A stretch of DNA of 64,000 nucleotides, taken from positions 2,046,001 to 2,110,000 of the forward strand of contig NZ_JADPZX010000001.1 of NCBI RefSeq assembly GCF_015712165.1. Reading direction: 5' to 3'. The DNA is from Streptomyces spinoverrucosus (GTDB taxonomy: Bacteria > Actinomycetota > Actinomycetes > Streptomycetales > Streptomycetaceae). The number at the start of each line of letters is the position of its first letter. Position 1 is the stretch's first letter. This document shows positions 32,732 to 42,222 of this stretch, piece by piece. The notes under the pieces were generated by a model. It was not told where the DNA came from, searched no databases, and saw nothing but the letters and a program-made list of their open reading frames with translations. The translations under genes were made by a program, and so were the position numbers.

Positions 32732-34954
32732 TCACCAGGCCGACGCGTGATGCTGCGCCCGGCTCACGTCGTACACCCCCGCCACGTTCCGCATGGCACG
32801 CATGAGGGCGGGCAGGTGCGCGGCGTCCGCCAGTTGGAGGGTGTAGGTGTGGCGTACACGCTGCTGGGTCGGTGGTTCGACGGTGGCCGAGACGATCTCG
32901 GCGCCCTCCAGGGCGATGGCCTCGGTCAGGTCGGCGAGGAGGTGGGGGCGACCGAACGATTCAGCGACCAGCGTGACCCGGCACCCCGTGGTCTCCCCCC
33001 AGCGCACGCCCACCTCCGCGCGCCCCGCGCCCTTCATCCGCGCCACCGCCGCGCACTCGACGCGGTGGACGGTCACCACTCCCCCGCGTACGGCGAAGCC
33101 GGTGACCTCGTCGGGCGGTACGGGTGTACAGCAGCGGGCGAGCCGCACGCTCGTGCCGGGGCGGTCGACCACCACGGCATCGGCGGGTGTGGAGGCTTCG
33201 GATGTTGGAGTGGCTGAAGTGGTTGAAGTGGCCGATGCGGCCGATGTGGGTCGTGTGACGGGACCACCGACACTTCCGGAGCTCGTCTCCCCCACACCCG
33301 TCAGGCTCGTCTCCGCCACCCCCGGCCCACCGGTCCCCGAAGGCGTCGGATGCGCCGCCAGCCATCTCTGGATGGCGATCCGGGCGGCCGGTGTGTGGGC
33401 GTGCTCCAGCCACTCCCTGGACGGCTCGGAGGCCGGGTCCTGGCCCATGAGGAGCTGGACGGTGTCGCCGTCCTTCAGGACCGTGCTCAGCGTCGCGAGG
33501 CGGCCGTTGACGCGGGCGCCGATGCACGCGTGCGCGTCCTCGCCGTACTGCGCGTACGCGGCGTCCACGCAGGTCGCGCCCTCGGGCAGGCCGAGGGTGC
33601 CGCCGTCGGGGCGGAAGACGGCGATCTCGCGGTCCTGGGCGAGGTCCTGCCGCAGGGTGGACCAGAAGGTGTCGGGATCGGGCGCGGCCTGCTGCCAGTC
33701 GAGGAGGCGGGACAGCCAGCCGGGACGGGTGGGGTCGGCGCGCTCGCCGTCGGCCGGATCGTCGGAGGCGGGCGGCGCGTAGGGGTTGCCGAGCGCGATG
33801 ACGCCGGCCTCCGCCGCCTTGTGCATCTGGTGGGTGCGGATGAGGACCTCGGCGACCTGACCGTCCGCTCGGGCGAGGGCGGTGTGCAGCGACTGGTACA
33901 GGTTGAACTTCGGTACGGCGATGAAGTCCTTGAACTCGGAGACGACGGGCGTCATACAGGTGTGCAGTTCGCCCAGGACGCCGTAACAGTCCGCGTCCTC
34001 GTTCACCAGCACCAGCAGTCGGCCGAAGTCGCAGCCGCGCAGCCTGCCGCGCTTGCGGGAGACGCGGTGCAGGGAGACGAAGTGCCGGGGGCGGATGAGG
34101 ACTTCGGAGGGGATGTCGGCCTCGTTCAGTACGGCGCGCATCTCGTCGGCGATCTCGGCGAGCGGGTCGTCGGGGCGGGCCGCGTTCTCGACGATCAACG
34201 CCCGGGTGTGCTCGTACTCCGCGGGGTGGAGGATCGCGAAGACCAGGTCCTCCAGTTCGGTCTTGAGGGCCTGGACGCCGAGCCGTTCGGCGAGCGGGAT
34301 GAGGACGTCCCGGGTGACCTTGGCGATGCGGGCCTGTTTCTCGGGGCGCATCACGCTGAGGGTGCGCATGTTGTGCAGCCGGTCGGCGAGTTTGATCGAC
34401 ATCACCCGGACGTCGTTGCCGGTGGCGACGAGCATCTTGCGGAAGGTCTCGGGCTCGGCGGCGGCGCCGTAGTCGACCTTCTCCAGTTTGGTGACGCCGT
34501 CGACGAGGTAGCGGACCTCCTCGCCGAACTGCTCGCGCACCTGATCGAGGGTCACGTCGGTGTCCTCGACGGTGTCGTGGAGCAGAGAGGCCGTCAAGGT
34601 GGTGGTCTCCGCGCCGAGTTCGGCGAGAATCAGGGTGACGGCGAGCGGGTGCGTGATGTACGGCTCGCCGCTCTTGCGCATCTGACCGCGGTGTGAGGAC
34701 TCGGCCAGGACGTAGGCGCGGCGCAGGGGTTCGAGGTCGGCGTCGGGGTGGTGGGCGCGATGCGCCTCGACGACGTGGCCGATGGCGTCCGGCAGCCGGT
34801 CCCGGGTGGCGGAGCCGAGCAGCGCGGCGCGGCCCAGGCGACGCAGGTCGAGCCGCGGGAGCGACCTTCTGCGCGGCGCCGTCGCGGGCGCGGGGCCTGT
34901 CATCGGGCCCGATACAGCGCCTGGGGTCGCAGGGTTCGTGGCCTCCGCACTCAT
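32732..34954 (-). CDS. rshA: RelA/SpoT-family (p)ppGpp metabolism protein RshA
   Basis: 740 aa from ATG 34954 with GGAGGTG upstream. Domains in order: a HD hydrolase (about residues 70-215, with SSHRGQMRKSGEPYITHPLAV and HDTVEDTD), the synthetase region (about 260-390, including KFNLYQSLHT and EVLIRT), TGS (about 430-500, IAVFRPDGGTLGLPEGATCVDAAYAQYG) and a C-terminal ACT-like domain. In the synthetase region the usual D-L-x-x-x-R-I block reads CDFGRLLV, and the usual AAHW reads ALGN, so synthesis may be weak. This matches the second RelA/SpoT homologue of S. coelicolor as I recall. It would sense nutrient state and adjust ppGpp. Confidence 0.9.
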   Translation of the reverse strand: MSAEATNPATPGAVSGPMTGPAPATAPRRRSLPRLDLRRLGRAALLGSATRDRLPDAIGHVVEAHRAHHPDADLEPLRRAYVLAESSHRGQMRKSGEPYITHPLAVTLILAELGAETTTLTASLLHDTVEDTDVTLDQVREQFGEEVRYLVDGVTKLEKVDYGAAAEPETFRKMLVATGNDVRVMSIKLADRLHNMRTLSVMRPEKQARIAKVTRDVLIPLAERLGVQALKTELEDLVFAILHPAEYEHTRALIVENAARPDDPLAEIADEMRAVLNEADIPSEVLIRPRHFVSLHRVSRKRGRLRGCDFGRLLVLVNEDADCYGVLGELHTCMTPVVSEFKDFIAVPKFNLYQSLHTALARADGQVAEVLIRTHQMHKAAEAGVIALGNPYAPPASDDPADGERADPTRPGWLSRLLDWQQAAPDPDTFWSTLRQDLAQDREIAVFRPDGGTLGLPEGATCVDAAYAQYGEDAHACIGARVNGRLATLSTVLKDGDTVQLLMGQDPASEPSREWLEHAHTPAARIAIQRWLAAHPTPSGTGGPGVAETSLTGVGETSSGSVGGPVTRPTSAASATSTTSATPTSEASTPADAVVVDRPGTSVRLARCCTPVPPDEVTGFAVRGGVVTVHRVECAAVARMKGAGRAEVGVRWGETTGCRVTLVAESFGRPHLLADLTEAIALEGAEIVSATVEPPTQQRVRHTYTLQLADAAHLPALMRAMRNVAGVYDVSRAQHHASAW

Positions 34955-35298
34955 GGGCACCTCCGGCTGCGTGGACCGGCGAACGGGGTGCCCCATGGCG
35001 GACACGGCTCAGGGGTTGGCGACTTCTCCCCCGTCCGGGCCGGTGCTTGATGCTATCGAGCCGACCGCGCGCTCCTGACCGCCTCTCGCCCAGCGTGAAA
35101 CGGATCACCCATTCGAGCGATGATTTGGAGGTTTATGGCCGGACAGGGCATCAACTGGAGCGGCAGGGCGTCGGATTTCCAGTTGGTGATCCACCGGACT
35201 GGTGCACTACCCGACCGGTGGTTCTCGCCACTGTCAGCCGTGGACGTCCGCCGCCTTACGTTGTGTCATGCGACCACACCAAGGAAGCCGATCCCCCG
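34955..35298. other. Intergenic region upstream of rshA
   Basis: These 344 bases lie between the dapF stop and the rshA start, both leftward, and should hold the rshA promoter. The stretch 35110-35200 is less GC-rich (for example ATGATTTGGAGGTTTATGG), as expected for a promoter region. No further element was recognised. Confidence 0.4.
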
Positions 35299-36162
35299 TC
35301 AGCCGACCACACCTGCAAGCCACTCCGCGTCGATCTCGCCCTCGGCGACGATCACCGCCGGACCCGTCATCTCGATCTCGCCGTCGAGGCGCTCGGTGAT
35401 CACCAGACGTCCGCCGGGGACGTCCACGGTGTACGTCGCCGGAGTCCCGGTGACGGCCGGGTCGGCGCCGTCGCGGCGGGCCGCGGCCACGGCGACGGCG
35501 CACGCGCCCGTGCCGCAGGAGCGGGTCTCGCCGGAGCCGCGCTCGTGCACACGCATCGCCACGTGCCGGGGGCCGCGGTCGACGACGAACTCCACGTTCA
35601 CGCCGTCCGGGTAGGCCGCGGCCGGGCTGAACGGCGGCGGGGAGAGCAGGGCGCCGGCGTCCGCGAGGTCGTCCACGAAAGCCACGGCGTGCGGGTTGCC
35701 CATGTTCACGTTCCGCGCGGGCCAGCTGCGCTCGCCGACGCTCACCGTGACGTCCCCCTCGGGGAGCCGCGCCCTGCCCATGCCGACGGTGACGTCACCG
35801 TTCTTGGCGAGGTGCACGGTCTTCACGCCCCCGCGCGTGGCGACGGCGATGTCACCGTCGGCCACATGACCGGCGCGCTGGAGGTAGCGCGCGAACACCC
35901 GCACGCCGTTGCCGCACATCTCCGCGATCGAGCCGTCGCCGTTGCGGTAGTCCATGAACCACTCCGCCTCGGCCGCCATCTCCTTGGCCTCGGGGTGCGC
36001 GGCGGACCGCACGACGTGCAGCACGCCGTCACCGCCGATCCCCGCGCGGCGGTCGCACAGGGCGGCGACGGCGGCCGGGGGCAGGTCGATGGCGTTCTCG
36101 GGGTCCGGGACGATCACGAAGTCGTTCTCGGTGCCGTGACCCTTGAGGAAGGCGATCCGCAT
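35299..36162 (-). CDS. dapF: Diaminopimelate epimerase
   Basis: 287 aa from ATG 36162, where GAGGA is spaced 6 bases; an ATG two codons upstream is too close to it. DapF interconverts LL- and meso-diaminopimelate for lysine and, in other bacteria, for peptidoglycan. The two catalytic cysteines are Cys83 (EMCGNGVR) and Cys216 (SCGTGAC). Streptomyces uses LL-diaminopimelate in its wall, so the enzyme here mainly feeds lysine synthesis; that is established knowledge. The gene is between the repeat-containing membrane protein gene's stop and rshA, with its own upstream gap. Confidence 0.95.
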   Translation of the reverse strand: MRIAFLKGHGTENDFVIVPDPENAIDLPPAAVAALCDRRAGIGGDGVLHVVRSAAHPEAKEMAAEAEWFMDYRNGDGSIAEMCGNGVRVFARYLQRAGHVADGDIAVATRGGVKTVHLAKNGDVTVGMGRARLPEGDVTVSVGERSWPARNVNMGNPHAVAFVDDLADAGALLSPPPFSPAAAYPDGVNVEFVVDRGPRHVAMRVHERGSGETRSCGTGACAVAVAAARRDGADPAVTGTPATYTVDVPGGRLVITERLDGEIEMTGPAVIVAEGEIDAEWLAGVVG

Positions 36163-36353
36163 GCTCATTCCTCGATCGTACGGGGTGGCTACGACACTTT
36201 GTCGACGCATCGTCGCGCCCGGGCATCAGCGGGCGTTTGCTCCACCGGGGGCCGGGGCACCGGCGGAAACGGCCGCGTACCTCGACCGACGGACACCTGG
36301 CCACGGCCGACCCGGGGCGTCAAACAGATGGCTGCCCACGGCCACCCCGTGCA

Positions 36354-37052
36354 TCAGCGCAGCCGAGCCACCCGCCACACCGCCAGGACCACCACCGCGG
36401 CGACCACGATCATGTACGCGAGCACCACGCGCCAGTCCGGGCGCCGCCCGGACCCCCGCTGCGGCAGCCCGGGCCAGGTGTAGCCCACCTTGCGGGCGGC
36501 CATCATGCCCCAGCCCGCCGCGCAGGAGCAGATCAGCAGCCCCAGCATGGCGATCACGGCGCCGCTGTCGCCGAAGTCGAAGGCCAACGGGAACGCGAAC
36601 ATCAAGGAGCCCACCGCGGCGAGGCCCACGATCGGCGCGAGCTGCCACAGCCGCAGCCGCCGCTGCGGACGCAGCTCGACCTCGACCTCGGGGCCACTCA
36701 CGAACATCTCGTCCGGCTCGGGACCGTCGTCGGTCACACCGTCCGGCGCCTCGTCGGGCCCGTCGGGGCTCAGACGGACATCACCGTCGGGACTCAGACG
36801 GACATCACCGTCGCGGCTCAGACGGACATCACCGTCGGGACTCAGACGAACCTCACCGTCGCGGCTCAGACGGACGTCACCGTCGTGGCTCAGACGGACA
36901 TCACCGTCGCGGCTCAGACGGACGTCACCGTCGGGACTCAGACGACCATCCCCGCCGGTGACCGGACGACCCTCGTCGTCCCGCTCCGGTTCGCCACCCC
37001 CGGTGGTGGCGTGCTCGGCGCCTTGTGCAGTGTCGCGAGGGCCGGCCTCCAT
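36354..37052 (-). CDS. Membrane protein with eight 8-residue tandem repeats
   Basis: 232 aa from ATG 37052 (GGGAGG about 10 bases upstream). Residues ~34-97 consist of eight copies of an octapeptide of type DGDVRLS(R/P/H), encoded by eight exact 24-bp units at 36761-36952. The repeat is very hydrophilic with alternating acidic and basic residues. After an acidic linker come three membrane helices: IVGLAAVGSLMFAFPLAF, AVIAMLGLLICSCAAGWG and VVLAYMIVVAAVVVLAVW. The repeat region would be on one face of the membrane as a long flexible arm. Function unknown; copy number is likely to vary between strains. Confidence 0.75.
   Translation of the reverse strand: MEAGPRDTAQGAEHATTGGGEPERDDEGRPVTGGDGRLSPDGDVRLSRDGDVRLSHDGDVRLSRDGEVRLSPDGDVRLSRDGDVRLSPDGDVRLSPDGPDEAPDGVTDDGPEPDEMFVSGPEVEVELRPQRRLRLWQLAPIVGLAAVGSLMFAFPLAFDFGDSGAVIAMLGLLICSCAAGWGMMAARKVGYTWPGLPQRGSGRRPDWRVVLAYMIVVAAVVVLAVWRVARLR
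36761..36952. repeat. Eight 24-bp tandem coding repeats
   Basis: Eight consecutive 24-base units (first CGTCGGGGCTCAGACGGACA.., last ending CCATCCC) differ at only a few positions. The period is a multiple of three, so changes in copy number keep the reading frame. They encode the octapeptide arm of the membrane protein gene. Confidence 0.93.
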
Positions 37053-37160
37053 CGCCACGCGCCCTCCCAACTAGGACTCCACTTGGTCGATCGAAGCTCG
37101 ATGATGGCACGGCGTCGGATGCCCGGATGACGGCCGGAGCGTCCCGATGCCATGACGTGA

Positions 37161-38099
37161 TCAGGCTGTAACCGGTCGTTCGAGCAACGCCAGGGCATGC
37201 CGCGGAAGTTCCGTGAGGTCCGCTGCGGCCCCACTGAGCCAATGCACCCGGGGATCGCGCCTGAACCATGAATCCTGGCGGCGCGCGAAGCGTTTGGTGG
37301 CCCGGACGGTCTCGGCCCGGGCCTCCTCCATGGTGCAGTTCCCGGCAAGCGCCGCGAGCACCTGCTGGTAGCCGAGCGCGCGCGACGCCGTACGCCCCTC
37401 GCGCAACCCCTGCGCCTCCAGTGCGCGCACTTCCTCGATGAGCCCGGCCTCCCACATCCGGTCGACCCGGCGCGCGATGCGCTCGTCGAGCTCGGGACGC
37501 GCCACGTCGACGCCGATCTGCACGGTGTCGTAGACCGAGTCGTGGCCCGGGAGGTTGGCGGTGAAGGGCATGCCGGTGATCTCGATCACCTCCAGCGCCC
37601 GGACGATACGGCGGCCGTTGCTGGGCAGGATCGCCCGCGCGGCCTCCGGATCGGCGGCGGCGAGGCGGGCGTGCAGCGCGCCGGAGCCGCGCAGCGTGAG
37701 CTCTTCCTCCAGCCGCGCCCTGACCTCGGGATCGGTGCCGGGGAACTCCAGGTTGTCGACGGCCCCACGGACGTACAAGCCGGAGCCGCCGACCAGGATC
37801 GGCCAGCGGCCCTCGGCGAGCAGGGCGTCGATCCGCTTCCGGGCGAGCCGCTGGTACTCGGCGACGGAGGCCGTGACCGTCACGTCCCAGATGTCGAGCA
37901 GGTGGTGCGGGATGCCGCTGCGCTCCTGAGGCGTCAGCTTGGCGGTGCCGATGTCCATCCCCCGGTAGAGCTGCATCGAGTCGGCGTTGACGACCTCCCC
38001 GCCGAGTTGCTGGGCCAGGTAAACACCCAGATCGGACTTTCCGGCCGCGGTCGGTCCGACGACGGCGATGACTCGGGGGGCGGGAAGTGCGCTGCTCAC
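37161..38099 (-). CDS. miaA: tRNA dimethylallyltransferase
   Basis: 312 aa, normal for MiaA, which transfers dimethylallyl from DMAPP to N6 of A37 in tRNAs reading UNN codons. The P-loop is VVGPTAAGKSDL (13-24), followed by NADSMQLYRGMDIGTAKL and GGSGLYVRG. The C-terminal region has RRQDSWFRRDPRVHWL. The start is GTG 38099 with no close ribosome-binding site, so the exact start is less sure. MiaB, which thiomethylates the same base, is encoded 2-4 kb away on the same strand. In Streptomyces this modification matters for reading UUA by the bldA tRNA, which links it to development. Confidence 0.95.
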   Translation of the reverse strand: MSSALPAPRVIAVVGPTAAGKSDLGVYLAQQLGGEVVNADSMQLYRGMDIGTAKLTPQERSGIPHHLLDIWDVTVTASVAEYQRLARKRIDALLAEGRWPILVGGSGLYVRGAVDNLEFPGTDPEVRARLEEELTLRGSGALHARLAAADPEAARAILPSNGRRIVRALEVIEITGMPFTANLPGHDSVYDTVQIGVDVARPELDERIARRVDRMWEAGLIEEVRALEAQGLREGRTASRALGYQQVLAALAGNCTMEEARAETVRATKRFARRQDSWFRRDPRVHWLSGAAADLTELPRHALALLERPVTA

Positions 38100-38316
38100 C
38101 GCACCAGTCTCGCAAACCTCCTACCCGGCTCTCGAACGAGTTACGTGACGGCGGCGATCCGGAGTCGTTGCCCGTTGCGTGGTTCACGCCGCCGGTTCTC
38201 AGAAGCGGCGACTCAGGTGACGCAGCGGACGCTCCCCGAGCTCCTCGGCTTCGCCCGGGAAGGGACCCCCATGGCGACGCGGGATTTCGCCCGCACGAGT
38301 AACGTATGGAGTTGAT

Positions 38317-38604
38317 ATGGGCGTTTTTGCGCGACTTTTCCGCAGGTCGAAGACCAAGGAGGAGACGTCGACCGCCGAGGCTCAGGCCGACCAGCCGTCG
38401 GCCGTGTCCGAGGCGGATGGGGCTGCGGAGGCGAAAGCCTCCGAAGAGAAGGGATCCGGCGAGACCGACGCCGGGGCCGGGACGGAGCCGGCCGCGGCGA
38501 AGGAGGGCGACAAGGGCGACGCCCCGGAGGCCGTCGACATCCCCCAGCAGCAGTCCCCCGGCAAGGCCGCCGACAGTGAGGCCGACGAGAACGCCCGGAC
38601 GTAG
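38317..38604 (+). CDS. Small acidic hypothetical protein
   Basis: 95 aa from ATG 38317 with GGAG upstream. MGVFARLFRRSKTKEE is a short amphipathic basic start, and the remaining ~80 residues are Glu/Ala/Asp/Ser-rich without hydrophobic core, so largely disordered. No Cys is present. It is followed 24 bases later by the MT0933-like small gene and is probably co-transcribed. It is divergent from miaA. Conserved small proteins of this type are found at this place in Streptomyces, as I recall; function unknown. Confidence 0.7.
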   Translation: MGVFARLFRRSKTKEETSTAEAQADQPSAVSEADGAAEAKASEEKGSGETDAGAGTEPAAAKEGDKGDAPEAVDIPQQQSPGKAADSEADENART

Positions 38605-38628
38605 AGGCCCCGCGAGGGAAGGTGAACC

Positions 38629-38898
38629 ATGGGTCTTTTCAACAATCTGAAGGCCAAGCTCACCCCGGCCAAGGGCAAGGTCTCCGACCTCGCGCAGCAG
38701 CACGGGGACAAGATCCAGCACGGCATCGACAGGGCCGCGAAGGTGGTCGACGAGCGGACCAAGGGCAAGTACAGCGACAAGATCCACACGGGCACCGACA
38801 AGGCCAAGGGCGCCATGGACCGGCTCGCGCACAAGGACGAGCGGGACACGGGAGGCGGCGCGACCACGCCGCCGAGCGGCCCGCCGCCGACCTCGTGA
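38629..38898 (+). CDS. MT0933-like antitoxin-family small protein
   Basis: 89 aa. The pattern MGLFNNLKAKLTPAKGKVSD, then KIQHGIDRAAKVVDERTKGKYSDKI and a Gly/Pro tail, matches the actinobacterial family named after the Mycobacterium MT0933/Rv0909 antitoxin. The core would be amphipathic helices. In mycobacteria the partner toxin (Rv0910) is a SRPBCC-fold protein; none is found in this window, so here it is probably a solitary stress or membrane-associated protein. It has a clear GGAAGG ribosome-binding site and lies 24 bases after the acidic small gene. Confidence 0.72.
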   Translation: MGLFNNLKAKLTPAKGKVSDLAQQHGDKIQHGIDRAAKVVDERTKGKYSDKIHTGTDKAKGAMDRLAHKDERDTGGGATTPPSGPPPTS

Positions 38899-38960
38899 AC
38901 AGCCGACAGCAGAGCTGACAGCGGGGCCGAGGGCAAGCACAGACCAGGGCATACGGCACG

Positions 38961-39002
38961 ACGGGCGGCCGCGGAGCACAGGGCTCCCGGCCGTCCGCCG
39001 TT
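38961..39002. terminator. Possible terminator after the antitoxin-like gene
   Basis: GGCCGCGGAGC pairs with GCTCCCGGCC around a short ACAGG loop, extended outward by ACGG/CCGT with mismatches. It lies between two convergent genes. Confidence 0.45.
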
Positions 39003-39075
39003 TCCGGTTGGGGTTCCGGTTCCGAGGCCCCTCCCCCTCCCCCCCCTGCCCACCCCTCCCCCGCCTCGCCCCGCC

Positions 39076-39795
39076 TTACGACCAGGCCGCCACCACGTAC
39101 CCCACCCCGTACGGCGCGTCCTCGTACAGCAGCGCACCGCCGAGCCCGGCGCCCGCGGCCGCCCCTGCGAGCACCTGCCACGGCGCCCGTCCCGACACCA
39201 TCAGCAGGCGTGCCAGCTCCACGTCCAGCGCCTCCAGGGCCGCGAGGTCCGCCGCACCCAGCGCACGCCCGACCGCCGCGTCGAACGGCTCCGCCCGCTC
39301 GTCGAGATAGCCCGGCGCCTTCAGCGTGCGGCACGCGCTGGCGTCGCCCATCACCAGCAGCGCCACCCGCTCGGACCCGGCGGCGATGTCCCTACCGATT
39401 TGGATACACCGCTCAGGCGGGAGAGGTTCCGCCACGGTGAGTCCCTCGATCGGGGCATCCGACCATCCAGTGCGGTCCAGCAGCCACGCGGCGACCGCCA
39501 GCGACGGCGGCAGCGCCCGCCGCGCGTCCGCGTCGGCAGGCCTGTCCCGGCCCAGTCGTACGTCGACATCGACGCCGAAGCCGCGGAACGAGCCGTGCGT
39601 GCCCTCCGGGTACGTCTCGACCTCGCCCTGCCGTGTGGGCCCGACGACGATCAGCCGGTCGGGCCGGGCTGCGGCGAGCACTCCCAGCGCGTCCGTGCAC
39701 GCGGCACGGGCAACGTCCAGCTCGGGTGCGGCGCCCGCGGCGACCGCGGGCACGAGAAGCGGCGGGCAGGGGCAGACTGCGGCGGCGACAAGCAT
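39076..39795 (-). CDS. Class III extradiol-dioxygenase-like protein
   Basis: 239 aa. The sequence begins MLVAAAVCPCPPLLVPAVAAG and contains RLIVVGPTRQGEVETYP and VALLVMGDASACRTLKAPGYLDERAEPFD, matching a group annotated as class III extradiol dioxygenase subunit B-like, as I recall. The family's metal-binding His pair (near the N-terminus) is not clear: CPCPPLL stands where a His-containing motif would be. It may therefore be a non-dioxygenase member related to MEMO/LigB folds. It lies immediately downstream of miaB on the same strand with a 118-base gap. Confidence 0.65.
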   Translation of the reverse strand: MLVAAAVCPCPPLLVPAVAAGAAPELDVARAACTDALGVLAAARPDRLIVVGPTRQGEVETYPEGTHGSFRGFGVDVDVRLGRDRPADADARRALPPSLAVAAWLLDRTGWSDAPIEGLTVAEPLPPERCIQIGRDIAAGSERVALLVMGDASACRTLKAPGYLDERAEPFDAAVGRALGAADLAALEALDVELARLLMVSGRAPWQVLAGAAAGAGLGGALLYEDAPYGVGYVVAAWS

Positions 39796-39913
39796 GATCG
39801 GCAGCGTAACCCCGCAGCCCCATCGGTCAGCGACCCGACCTCAGTCGGCCGGACCCCGGTCAGCCGACGCCTGTCAGCCGACCTCAATCAGCCCGACCCA
39901 AGTCGACCCGACC

Positions 39914-41434
39914 TCAGTCGCAGCCGCATCCGCTGCCCGAAGCCACCGGCAGCGGCTCCGGGACGCCCACCTTCGGCAGGCCGAGCAGTACGCCGGCCGG
40001 CTTGGCCGCCTCGGCGGCGTTGCGCTTCTCCCAGGCGTCGCCCGCGCGCGTGCGGCGCACGTCGAGGACGGGGCCCTCGGCGAGGAGGTGGTGCGGGGCG
40101 GCGTACGTCGCCTCGACCGTGACCACGTCGCCGGGGCGGACCTCCTGCTCCGGCTTGGTGAAGTGGACCAGGCGGTTGTCGGGGGCGCGGCCGGAGAGGC
40201 GGTGGGTGGCGCCGTCCTTGCGGCCCTCGCCCTCGGCGACCATCAGCTCAAGGGTGCGGCCGACCTGCTTCTTGTTCTCGTCCCAGGAGATCTCCTCCTG
40301 GAGGGCGACGAGACGCTCGTAGCGGGCCTGGACGACTTCCTTGGGGATCTGGTTGTCCATCTCGGCGGCCGGGGTGCCGGGCCGCTTGGAGTACTGGAAG
40401 GTGAAGGCCTGGGCGAAGCGGGCCTCGCGGACCACATGCAGCGTCTGTTCGAAGTCCTCCTCGGTCTCGCCGGGGAAGCCCACGATGATGTCGGTGGTGA
40501 TCGCCGCGTGCGGGATGGCGGCGCGGACCTTCTCGATGATCCCCAGGTAGCGCTCCTGGCGGTACGAGCGGCGCATCGCCTTCAGGACGGTGTCCGAGCC
40601 GGACTGGAGCGGCATGTGCAGCTGCGGCATCACGTTCGGCGTCTCGGCCATGGCGGCGATGACGTCGTCGGTGAAGTCGCGCGGGTGCGGCGAGGTGAAG
40701 CGGACGCGCTCCAGGCCGTCGATCCTGCCGCAGGCCCGCAGCAGCTTGCTGAAGGCCTCGCGGTCGCCGATGTCGCTGCCGTAGGCGTTGACGTTCTGGC
40801 CGAGCAGCGTGATCTCGGAGACGCCCTCGGCGACCAGGGCCTCGACCTCGGCGAGGATGTCGCCGGGGCGGCGGTCCTTCTCCTTGCCGCGCAGTGCCGG
40901 GACGATGCAGAAGGTGCAGGTGTTGTTGCAGCCGACGGAGATCGACACCCACGCCGCGTACGCGCTCTCGCGGCGCGTCGGCAGCGTCGACGGGAACGCC
41001 TCCAGCGACTCGGCGATCTCGACCTGCGCCTCCTCCTGCACGCGCGCGCGTTCCAGCAGGATGGGCAGCTTGCCGATGTTGTGCGTGCCGAAGACGACGT
41101 CCACCCAGGGCGCCTTCTTGACGATGGTGTCGCGGTCCTTCTGCGCGAGGCAGCCGCCGACCGCGATCTGCATGCCGGGCCGCTGGGCCTTCTTCGGCGC
41201 GAGGTGGCCGAGGTTGCCGTACAGCCGGTTGTCGGCGTTCTCCCGGACCGCGCAGGTGTTGAAGACGACGACGTCGGCCTCGCCGTCGGAGCCCTCCGGG
41301 GCGCGTACGTACCCGGCGTCCTCCAGCAGCCCGGCCAATCGCTCGGAGTCGTGGACGTTCATCTGGCACCCGTAGGTGCGGATCTCATAGCTGCGAGTGA
41401 CGCCCACTGTCTGGCTCCGGTCGATGCTGCTCAT
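39914..41434 (-). CDS. miaB: tRNA-2-methylthio-N6-dimethylallyladenosine synthase
   Basis: 506 aa from ATG 41434; upstream in-frame starts would add a 46-residue Arg/Ala-rich stretch without coding quality. MiaB is a radical-SAM methylthiotransferase acting on i6A37 in tRNA. It shows the N-terminal UPF0004 domain with cysteines in [15 protein letters not shown] and VGGCLAQ (second cluster), then the radical-[11 protein letters not shown] motif, and a C-terminal TRAM domain ([18 protein letters not shown]). The C-terminus ends in CGCD, a Cys-rich tail. It works after MiaA, encoded nearby. Confidence 0.95.
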   Translation of the reverse strand: MSSIDRSQTVGVTRSYEIRTYGCQMNVHDSERLAGLLEDAGYVRAPEGSDGEADVVVFNTCAVRENADNRLYGNLGHLAPKKAQRPGMQIAVGGCLAQKDRDTIVKKAPWVDVVFGTHNIGKLPILLERARVQEEAQVEIAESLEAFPSTLPTRRESAYAAWVSISVGCNNTCTFCIVPALRGKEKDRRPGDILAEVEALVAEGVSEITLLGQNVNAYGSDIGDREAFSKLLRACGRIDGLERVRFTSPHPRDFTDDVIAAMAETPNVMPQLHMPLQSGSDTVLKAMRRSYRQERYLGIIEKVRAAIPHAAITTDIIVGFPGETEEDFEQTLHVVREARFAQAFTFQYSKRPGTPAAEMDNQIPKEVVQARYERLVALQEEISWDENKKQVGRTLELMVAEGEGRKDGATHRLSGRAPDNRLVHFTKPEQEVRPGDVVTVEATYAAPHHLLAEGPVLDVRRTRAGDAWEKRNAAEAAKPAGVLLGLPKVGVPEPLPVASGSGCGCD

Positions 41435-41568
41435 GCCATAAGGGTAGGCGGTCCCGGGAGTGCGCCTTTCCGGCGTCTGCCCGGCGGCTGTCGCCAAGCT
41501 GCGTCCAGGGCCTGCGTGGGGCCGTGTTCGAGATCGCGCGGGCGACGCACAGGCGCTGTCGCCGGCAC

Positions 41569-42222
41569 TCACGGCTCGATCAGCCCCGCCCTGATCGCGT
41601 ACCGCGTGAGCTCCAACCGGTCCCGCATCCCGAGCTTGTGGAGCAGGTTCGCGCGATGCCGTTCGACAGTCTTCGCACTGATGAAGAGGAGCTCCCCGAT
41701 CTCCTTGGAGGTGTGGCCCTCGGCCACCAGTTTGAGGATCTCCTCCTCACGCTCGGTGATGGCCCGCTCGGGCAGCCCGTCCCCCCGGTGGAGCCGGTCC
41801 AGGTAGGACCGTACGAGGGCCCGCTCGGCCCCCGGATAGATGAACGGCTCGTCCCGCACCGCCGCCCGGCACGCCTCGACCAGATCGCGGTCGGCGACGG
41901 ACTTCAGCACGTAACCGCAGGCCCCGGCCCTGAGCGCCTCGAAGAAGTACTGCTCGTTGTCGTACATCGTCAGGATCAGGATCCGCAGCTCCGGCAGCCG
42001 CCGGGACAGCTCGCGAGCCGCCTGCAGCCCGGTCGTCCGGGGCATCGCCACATCCAGTACGGCCAGATCCACCCCGCCCGCCCGGGCGAGCTCGACCGCC
42101 TCCGCGCCGTCCCCCGCCTCGGCGACGACCGTCAGATCGGGCTCACCGTCCAGGATGAGCCGCACTCCCCGGCGTACGAGCGTGTGGTCGTCCGCAAGCA
42201 GCACGCGTATCGGGGCCGGCAT
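41569..42222 (-). CDS. NarL/FixJ-type response regulator
   Basis: 217 aa. The receiver domain has the acidic pocket (ADD at 10-12), phosphoacceptor Asp57 (VLDVAMP) and Lys in [10 protein letters not shown]. The C-terminal LuxR-type helix-turn-helix is [22 protein letters not shown] followed by [18 protein letters not shown]. Its ATG overlaps the stop of the sensor kinase gene by one base (TGATG), showing translational coupling. The pair sits next to and divergent from a cation antiporter pair and beside miaB, like a two-component system (SCO5784/5785) that I recall being linked to secondary metabolism in S. coelicolor. Target genes are not visible. Confidence 0.92.
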   Translation of the reverse strand: MPAPIRVLLADDHTLVRRGVRLILDGEPDLTVVAEAGDGAEAVELARAGGVDLAVLDVAMPRTTGLQAARELSRRLPELRILILTMYDNEQYFFEALRAGACGYVLKSVADRDLVEACRAAVRDEPFIYPGAERALVRSYLDRLHRGDGLPERAITEREEEILKLVAEGHTSKEIGELLFISAKTVERHRANLLHKLGMRDRLELTRYAIRAGLIEP

